From contig NZ_JACVPI010000001.1 in assembly GCF_018881965.1 (NCBI RefSeq), forward strand, positions 192,018 through 256,017: 64,000 nt of DNA, written 5' to 3'. A program made the position numbers and the translations under genes. Below are positions 58,749 to 64,000 of the stretch, piece by piece. Numbering within the stretch: position 1 is the first letter of the stretch; the number at the start of each line of letters is the position of its first letter. The notes under the pieces are model-generated. The model did not search any database, was not told the DNA's origin, and worked only from the letters and a program-made list of their open reading frames with translations. The DNA comes from Polynucleobacter sp. JS-Polo-80-F4. GTDB lineage: Bacteria > Pseudomonadota > Gammaproteobacteria > Burkholderiales > Burkholderiaceae.

Positions 58749-59291
58749 ATGGCTCAAACACCGGCAACAACAACAAAGGCAACCCCGCTTACAGCAATAG
58801 AACTCTATTGTAGGCAGGAAGCCGACACCGCTTCTCTTGCCAAGCATCTGGCAGCCAGTTTTGAGCACTTTCTGACTAAGCAGCCAGATTCACACTTAAA
58901 TATCTCCTTAGAGGGTGATCTTGGCGCCGGCAAGACTACTTTTGCGAGGTATCTGATTCAGGCTTTGGGTCATGATGGCAAGGTAAAGAGTCCTACCTAT
59001 ACTTTGTGCGAACCCTACCCGCTGCAATTAAAAGAGCAAGCAATCACTGTTCACCATTTTGATTTGTATCGCATGCGTGATCCTTTGGAATGGCAAGAAG
59101 CAGGATTTGCAGAGCATTTTGATGTTCCGGGTATTTGCTTAATCGAGTGGCCAGAAAAAGCAGAAGGCACTCTACCCGCTTTTGATATTCAGATTCAGCT
59201 GTCTGCCGGTACGGATGAGAATGATCGCACCATTAAGATCAACAGCGTGAGTTCATCTGGAGCAAGTGCATTGCAAGAGATTAAGCCCTAG
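58749..59291 (+). CDS. tsaE: tRNA threonylcarbamoyladenosine biosynthesis ATPase TsaE
   Basis: A 180-residue protein with P-loop EGDLGAGKTTFAR and the FDLYRMRDP and IEWPEKAEG segments of TsaE, needed for t6A at tRNA position 37. It sits just upstream of amiC, the order tsaE-amidase seen in many proteobacteria. An Ala/Thr-rich N-terminal extension precedes the core. Confidence 0.95.
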   Translation: MAQTPATTTKATPLTAIELYCRQEADTASLAKHLAASFEHFLTKQPDSHLNISLEGDLGAGKTTFARYLIQALGHDGKVKSPTYTLCEPYPLQLKEQAITVHHFDLYRMRDPLEWQEAGFAEHFDVPGICLIEWPEKAEGTLPAFDIQIQLSAGTDENDRTIKINSVSSSGASALQEIKP

Positions 59292-59297
59292 TAATAC

Positions 59298-60656
59298 ATG
59301 AGTACTATAAAGATCAAACCTAAGATCAACCTCTCGAAAAGACAAACACTCAAGACTTCAGCGAAGTTCTTAAGCTTTGCACTCTTGCTGACAGAGCTAG
59401 ATATTGCCTGGGGCGCCAAAATATTGGGTGTACGTGTCTGGCCATCCGAGGACTACACCCGCGTCACACTGGAATCCGATACACCGCTACCGATTACGCA
59501 ACAGATACTGACTAATCCAGATCGTTTGGTGGTTGATGTGCAGGGGTTGGAATTGAATCCGACTCTCAAAGATTTAGTGGCCAAGGTAAAGCCAAACGAT
59601 CCCTATATCTCACAGGTTCGGGTTGGGCAATTTCAGCCAGGTATTGTGCGTTTGGTGTTTGACTTAAAAGAACCAATCAAGCCACAACTGTTTACCCTAG
59701 AGCCGATTGGTGAGTACAACTACCGCATGGTCTTTGACCTCTACCCTACTACTCCACCAGACCCATTGATGGCCTTGGTTAGAAGCAGCGCCAAGAAAGA
59801 GAGCGCTCTTGAAAAATCTAATGAGGAAGTCGATCTCATTGCACAGTTCGCCACGAAGAAAGAAAAAGAACTCGCTAAAGTTCCAGCGGCACCAGTTGCG
59901 CAAGCTATTCCAGGTCCCAAGGAGTTGCCAGCCTCAGCCAAATATAAGCGCTTGATCACTATTGCAATTGATCCAGGCCATGGCGGTGAAGATCCAGGCG
60001 CTATTGGCGCTGCGGGCTCTAGAGAAAAGAATGTCGTACTCGCCATTGCAAAGAGATTGAAAGACAAGATTGAAGGCGAAGCGTATATGCGCCCTTTCTT
60101 AACCAGAGATGGTGATTACTTTGTGCCTCTGCATGTCAGGGTACAAAAAGCACGCCGAGTGGAAGCGGATTTATTTGTCTCGATTCATGCGGATGCCTTC
60201 ATTGAAAGAAATGCTAAGGGCGCTTCGGTATTTGCACTCTCTCAGATGGGAGCAAGTAGTACGACAGCAAGATGGATGGCCAATAAAGAAAATGCATCCG
60301 ATCTGATTGGCGGCATCAATATCAAAACGCAAGATAGGCAAGTTGCTAACTTGCTATTAGATATGTCAACTACTGCCCAAATCAAAGACTCCTTGCAGGT
60401 TGGCAACTCCATCTTGAAGCAAATCGGTGGATTTGCACCTCTACATAAACCCAAGGTAGAACAGGCTAGCTTTGCAGTATTAAAGGCCCCGGATATCCCA
60501 TCAATCCTGGTTGAGACCGCTTTTATTAGCAATCCCCAGGAAGAAGCCAGATTGAATGATGATGGCTACCAAGATCGGATTGCGGAGGCGATTTTGAGAG
60601 GAATTAAGGACTATTTTTCCAAAAATCCACCGGTCGCCAGGCGGGTCAACTCCTAG
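59298..60656 (+). CDS. amiC: N-acetylmuramoyl-L-alanine amidase
   Basis: A 452-residue periplasmic amidase: N-terminal signal region, AMIN domain (about 45-150), a linker with helical Lys-rich stretches, and the Amidase_3 zinc domain (IDPGHGGEDPGAIG, SIHADAF, ILVETAFISNP supplying zinc ligands and catalytic Glu). The signal reads SKRQTLK at 13-19, a KR version of the Tat twin-arginine motif. It cleaves septal peptidoglycan during cell separation. Confidence 0.94.
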   Translation: MSTIKIKPKINLSKRQTLKTSAKFLSFALLLTELDIAWGAKILGVRVWPSEDYTRVTLESDTPLPITQQILTNPDRLVVDVQGLELNPTLKDLVAKVKPNDPYISQVRVGQFQPGIVRLVFDLKEPIKPQLFTLEPIGEYNYRMVFDLYPTTPPDPLMALVRSSAKKESALEKSNEEVDLIAQFATKKEKELAKVPAAPVAQAIPGPKELPASAKYKRLITIAIDPGHGGEDPGAIGAAGSREKNVVLAIAKRLKDKIEGEAYMRPFLTRDGDYFVPLHVRVQKARRVEADLFVSIHADAFIERNAKGASVFALSQMGASSTTARWMANKENASDLIGGINIKTQDRQVANLLLDMSTTAQIKDSLQVGNSILKQIGGFAPLHKPKVEQASFAVLKAPDIPSILVETAFISNPQEEARLNDDGYQDRIAEAILRGIKDYFSKNPPVARRVNS

Positions 60657-60723
60657 GAACTTGTAACTACAAGGGCTGAGGGGCAGACCCCATAGACCTG
60701 AGGAGCACCTACAAACTTCTTGC

Positions 60724-60729
60724 TATAAT
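60724..60729 (+). promoter_or_regulatory. -10 element of the tRNA-Lys promoter
   Basis: TATAAT lies 14 bases before the mature tRNA 5' end; no good -35 match stands out at 17 bp. The position suits a short tRNA leader. Confidence 0.5.
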
Positions 60730-60742
60730 TTATGGCTTAACT

Positions 60743-60818
60743 GGGTCGGTAGCTCAGTCGGTAGAGCAGCGGACTTTTAATCCGTTGGTCGCGAGTTCGA
60801 ATCTCGCCCGACCCACCA
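60743..60818 (+). tRNA. tRNA-Lys (TTT)
   Basis: A 76-base cloverleaf: GGGTCGG pairs with CCGACCC, D-arm AGCTCAGTCGGTAGAGC, anticodon loop CTTTTAA (anticodon TTT, Lys), T-arm GTTCGAATC, and an encoded CCA. It has its own promoter and a terminator. Confidence 0.98.
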
Positions 60819-60827
60819 GTTATACAA

Positions 60828-60856
60828 AAGCCACCTTCGGGTGGCTTTTTCTTTTT
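60828..60856 (+). terminator. Rho-independent terminator of tRNA-Lys
   Basis: AAGCCACC-TTCG-GGTGGCTT forms an 8-bp stem with a UUCG tetraloop, followed by a T-rich run (TTTCTTTTT). It is 9 bp past the tRNA CCA. Confidence 0.92.
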
Positions 60857-61032
60857 GGAAATTTATCTCTGGTTTTTATTGGGGAAATACCACTTTCCAT
60901 TTCTGATGGGCAAGAAACTGCCGTCATCAATACCCACTTCCTGCGCAGTGAGTCTATTTTTAATATCTAGTTATTTAGCTAACACATTGCTTATTAAACT
61001 TGATACCATATTAAAAAATTTTGGAGATATGA

Positions 61033-62001
61033 ATGATGATTAGGCAACTTCTTTACGCTCTCATAACCTTACTGGCATTTCATTATTCATCAGTAGCAGC
61101 ACAAGAATATCCAAATAAGCCAATTAAAGTTGTCATTCCATATGCACCAGGTGGTCCATCAGATATTTTTGGACGTTTACTATTCCAAAAAATTAATGAA
61201 AATACTGGTTACACATTTGTTATCGAGAACAAGCCTGGGGCGAGCGCTAACATTGGAATCCAATATGTAGCTAAATCCAATCCAGATGGATATACTTTAC
61301 TTCTGAGTAGTAGCGCATTTGTAATTAATCCATCTTTAATTACAAATTCTGGTTACGATGCAATTCGTGACTTTGCGGCAATTTCATTACCAGCAAGCTC
61401 TCCAAATATCATTGTAGTTAACCCCACATTTCAAGCTAAAAATTTCAAAGAATTTTTAAGCTTAATCAAAAAAAATCCTGGGAGATATGATTATTCGTCG
61501 CCTGGATCCGGAACAAGTCCGCAACTGACTGCAGAATTACTAAAGCTAAAAGCCAATTTAGACATTAAACATATTTCCTACAACGGTGGTGGGCCTGCCC
61601 TGCAAGCGGTATTGAGTAATGATGTACCTATTGGCTTCGCAGTATTGCCACCAACCGTTCAACAAATCGTAGGCGGAAAAGTTCTTGGTTTAGCAGTAAC
61701 TAGTGGGGTCAGATATCCTTCGCTCCCCGATATCCCGACAGTAGCAGAATCTGGATTTCCTGAATTTGAAGGTGAGACAATCCAGTTTTTAATGGCACCC
61801 GCAGGTACGCCAAAGCCCATAATTCAAAAACTTAATCAAGAAGTCATTAAGGTATTTGGAAATCAAGAGATACGCAGTAAGTTATCCAGCATGGGCTTTA
61901 TTGTCAGCCTCAGAACTCCAGAGCAATCAGAGCAAAAGATTAAACTCGAAGTTGAAAAATGGGCGCAGGTCATTAAAGCAAATAAAATTCAGGCTGATTA
62001 A
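61033..62001 (+). CDS. Bug-type tripartite tricarboxylate receptor (2)
   Basis: The 322-residue TctC/Bug protein has a signal peptide ending near VAAQEYPNKP and the PYAPGGPSDIFGR motif, then ISYNGGGPALQAVLSNDVP. GGAGA precedes ATG 61033, with ATG 61036 as an equivalent choice. Codon use is visibly AT-rich; two lines counted by eye are 27-35% GC against 50% in amiC. The ligand is unknown; no TctAB genes are adjacent. Confidence 0.92.
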   Translation: MMIRQLLYALITLLAFHYSSVAAQEYPNKPIKVVIPYAPGGPSDIFGRLLFQKINENTGYTFVIENKPGASANIGIQYVAKSNPDGYTLLLSSSAFVINPSLITNSGYDAIRDFAAISLPASSPNIIVVNPTFQAKNFKEFLSLIKKNPGRYDYSSPGSGTSPQLTAELLKLKANLDIKHISYNGGGPALQAVLSNDVPIGFAVLPPTVQQIVGGKVLGLAVTSGVRYPSLPDIPTVAESGFPEFEGETIQFLMAPAGTPKPIIQKLNQEVIKVFGNQEIRSKLSSMGFIVSLRTPEQSEQKIKLEVEKWAQVIKANKIQAD

Positions 62002-62137
62002 ATTGATCTACCCTAGTAATCGCCAGCAAGAAAACCTGCGATTCTTCCTAATGTAAACATCCTAATCAAGAAGTGCAGCTCTCTAACTAAAAGCTGAATA
62101 AACATGTCTTCCAAGAATAAAATTATAGAAAAGATTA

Positions 62138-63109
62138 TTAATTAGATGTAATAGCCGCCGTCTTAACGATCACTTCATTCTTTTTAAGCTCAACAGTCAT
62201 AAAGTTTTTAAACTGCCCAGGCGTCCCCCCCAAGATTACCGAACCCTCCGTAGAAAAAACCTCAATAATCTCTTTATTCGTTAATCCATTATTCACGACC
62301 TGATTCAGTTTTTGAACAATCTTTTGATTTGTACCGGCAGGAGCAAGAAGGCCATACCAAGTACCCGCCTCTACCCCACTCAAACCAGCTTGCGCAAGAG
62401 TTGGAACATCTGGCAGTAGTGCCGATCTATTTTTTGAGCTTACTGCTAAGGCTCTTAATTTTCCCGATTTAATAAGCGGGGTAGAAGTACTAACAGTATC
62501 AAATAAAACATCTATTTCTCCGCCAAGCAAAGCAGTTAATGCCGGATTAGTCCCCTTAAATGGGATATGCGTCATATCCATTTTGGTTGCCATTTTGAAT
62601 GACTCTCCAGCAAGATGGGCGGCACTCCCATTACCAAAGGATCCATAATTGATTCTTCCTTTTGCATCCACCCCAGCCCGTAGCAAATCAGCAACGGAAT
62701 ATATTTTTGAATCTGCATTAACTACTAGCACTAAGGGTTGTGACGAAATTAATATCACTGGCTCAAAACCCTTTACCGGGTCATAAGGCAGATTGGGATA
62801 GGTAAATGGGGATATCGTCAAAGGTCCAGCAGCGCTGAAAAGTAAAGTGTAGCCATCGGGTAATGCTTTAGAAACAAAATCCTGACCAATCGTACCGCCA
62901 GCCCCCGCCTTATTCTCGACAAGAACGGACTGATTTAGGCCAGTGGAGATTAGTTTCGCAATTAATCTCGCAGTAATATCGGTCCCTCCGCCGGGAGCAT
63001 AGGGTACGATTAATTTAATTGGCCTGTTAGGATAGGGCTGAGCATATGTTGCGCCTATACCAAGAGCAATGAAAGCTACCAGAGCAATATATGTCTTAAA
63101 TTTATTCAT
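62138..63109 (-). CDS. Bug-type tripartite tricarboxylate receptor (3)
   Basis: TctC/Bug periplasmic protein with a signal peptide (VAFIALGIGATYAQPYP) and the PYAPGGGTDITARL motif; internally IPFKGTNPALTALLGGEIDV. The start is set at ATG 63109 (MNKFKTY), from which a normal signal peptide begins; in-frame ATGs at 63124 and 63238 would add a poor leader. It is divergent from the DHDPS-family gene and convergent with the previous Bug gene. Confidence 0.91.
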   Translation of the reverse strand: MNKFKTYIALVAFIALGIGATYAQPYPNRPIKLIVPYAPGGGTDITARLIAKLISTGLNQSVLVENKAGAGGTIGQDFVSKALPDGYTLLFSAAGPLTISPFTYPNLPYDPVKGFEPVILISSQPLVLVVNADSKIYSVADLLRAGVDAKGRINYGSFGNGSAAHLAGESFKMATKMDMTHIPFKGTNPALTALLGGEIDVLFDTVSTSTPLIKSGKLRALAVSSKNRSALLPDVPTLAQAGLSGVEAGTWYGLLAPAGTNQKIVQKLNQVVNNGLTNKEIIEVFSTEGSVILGGTPGQFKNFMTVELKKNEVIVKTAAITSN

Positions 63110-63363
63110 CTTCGCAACTCTCATCCTCATTGGGAGGTTTATAAAGTTATGCCGACCAGAGGCGAACTTAAATATATTTAAGCATCGCTTTTCAGCAGTA
63201 TTTTTAAAGCAAACTGTATCCGCTAATCGCTCACACATCGGTCAAGATCAAATTTTATTAAATCTTAGTGAATGTAAATTAACTTTACTATAGAATTTGT
63301 GCAGAACACACCTAAACCAAGCAATATTAATCCGCCCTAACCTATAAATCTTAAAGGTCAATC

Positions 63364-64000
63364 ATGCCTGAAAATCAAAAATCCCTAGTGCTTCGAGGTT
63401 TATATCCTGCAACGATTACACCTTTTAAGGATGATCTCAGCATTGACTATGATGCCCTGGCCCGACACCTTAAAGAAACTGCTCACACAGAGGGCGTTAA
63501 AGGACTTGCCGTAAATGCTGGCCTTGCTGAAATTCTGCAACTTTCTGATGATGAAAAAAGAAAAGTGTTGCAATTAGCTCGTGAGATTTTGCTACCCGGA
63601 CAAATTTTAATTAGCGGAATAGAAGGAAGAGGTCCTTCTGCTGTCAAAGACGGTCTTCTTGCGAAAGAAGCTGGAGCTGATGCTCTCTTAGTACTCAATC
63701 CCTTTGATGCTCGTCCATATCGTAGGCTGGCTCAAAACCCAGCATCAGCATATCAATTCTATAAAATGCTCGATGAGCAAGTTGACTTGCCTATGATTGT
63801 GTTTCAATACCCAGATTCTTCTGGATGCGCTTACTCAATAGAGTCATTAGTCAAGATTTCCTCAATCAAAAATGTTGTAGCAGTGAAAGCAGCTTGCGGA
63901 ACTGTAACTCGCTATGTACAGATTTGGGAGGCCTTGCACGATAAAGTTACTGTTTTAGCTGCTCTGGATTCGCCTCCGCTTTTAGGAATGTTACTTCATG
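63364..64000 (+). CDS. Dihydrodipicolinate synthase/NAL-family lyase (3' partial)
   Basis: The reading frame runs off the window end; 212 residues are visible. TIM-barrel lyase family: LYPATITPFKDD at the N-terminus, a NAGLAEILQLSDDE segment in place of the GTTGE motif, and the Schiff-base lysine K175 in VVAVKAACG. The tyrosine motif YNVP of DapA reads FQYP here (F147, Y149). Its Bug-receptor neighbours suggest catabolism of a sugar acid or keto acid rather than lysine synthesis. Confidence 0.88.
   Translation, partial: MPENQKSLVLRGLYPATITPFKDDLSIDYDALARHLKETAHTEGVKGLAVNAGLAEILQLSDDEKRKVLQLAREILLPGQILISGIEGRGPSAVKDGLLAKEAGADALLVLNPFDARPYRRLAQNPASAYQFYKMLDEQVDLPMIVFQYPDSSGCAYSIESLVKISSIKNVVAVKAACGTVTRYVQIWEALHDKVTVLAALDSPPLLGMLLH

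Noticed and set aside
60660..60673. CTTGTA/TACAAG inverted repeat after amiC as terminator
   Set aside because: Short 6-bp arms with a 2-base loop and no T-run.
62017..62042. AATCGC/GCGATT inverted repeat between the convergent Bug genes as terminator
   Set aside because: Interrupted arms and only a weak T-rich tail; not convincing.

Overview
The window looks like a chromosome segment of a freshwater betaproteobacterium of the Burkholderiaceae, most likely Polynucleobacter or a close relative. This is inferred from the gene families, the moderate GC content (about 45-50% in lines counted by eye, low for Burkholderiales) and compact gene order such as yebC-purD-hemF-nadD-rsfS-rlmH-maf-rng, pepA-holC divergent from lptFG, and zapA followed by 6S RNA. 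No species-level search was possible. Nearly all of the sequence is coding. No rRNA, insertion sequence, prophage or CRISPR array was seen.

Layout. 1-2.2 kb: 3' part of a repeat-built surface protein whose start lies outside the window. 2.3-6.9 kb (minus): fdhD, dcd, an inward-rectifier K+ channel and an Arg/Lys/Orn decarboxylase; the last three are tightly packed. 7.1-10.8 kb (plus): metG, a DUF3460-type small protein, scpA, panC. 10.8-17.7 kb (minus): an oxalate catabolism region with a Crp/Fnr regulator, oxc, frc, a stand-alone PAS protein, a second frc and a formyl-tetrahydrofolate hydrolase-like protein. 17.7-21.7 kb (plus): cobalamin riboswitch and btuB, a small coiled-coil protein, zapA, 6S RNA, a TSUP permease. 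21.7-26.8 kb (minus): malonate use (LysR regulator, malonyl-CoA decarboxylase, Bug receptor, malonyl-CoA synthetase). 26.8-29.7 kb (minus): pepA, holC, lgt. 29.8-33.1 kb (plus): lptF, lptG, cysB-like regulator; then tRNA-Leu(CAA). 33.4-40.1 kb (plus): the yebC to rng housekeeping run. 40.1-44.6 kb: msbA and three LPS-type glycosyltransferases. 44.6-50.7 kb: dnaE, gluQ, rhlE. 50.7-56.4 kb: a glycolate/glyoxylate module (GlcG-like protein, glyoxylate aminotransferase, GntR regulator, large FAD/Fe-S dehydrogenase). 56.4-60.7 kb: azlCD, queG, tsaE, amiC. 60.7 kb to the end: tRNA-Lys(TTT), two convergent Bug receptors and a truncated DHDPS-family enzyme.

How the genes work together. The accessory genes centre on small oxidised carbon compounds: oxalate (Oxc/Frc, with FdhD hinting at formate dehydrogenase elsewhere), malonate (MatB/MCD), and glycolate/glyoxylate or another 2-hydroxy acid. 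Three Bug-type periplasmic receptors point to carboxylate uptake, but none has its TctAB membrane partners here. An outer-envelope theme (lptFG, msbA, glycosyltransferases, lgt, amiC) runs through the core part.

The strongest candidates for undescribed biology are: the formyl-THF hydrolase-like enzyme fused by context to an oxalate/formyl-CoA operon; candidate operators in that region (an FNR-type box upstream of oxc and an 11-bp motif shared by the two frc/oxc promoter regions); the dcd / K+ channel / decarboxylase operon; a paired TTGTATACAA operator in the GntR/aminotransferase intergenic region; and the expanding repeat surface protein.
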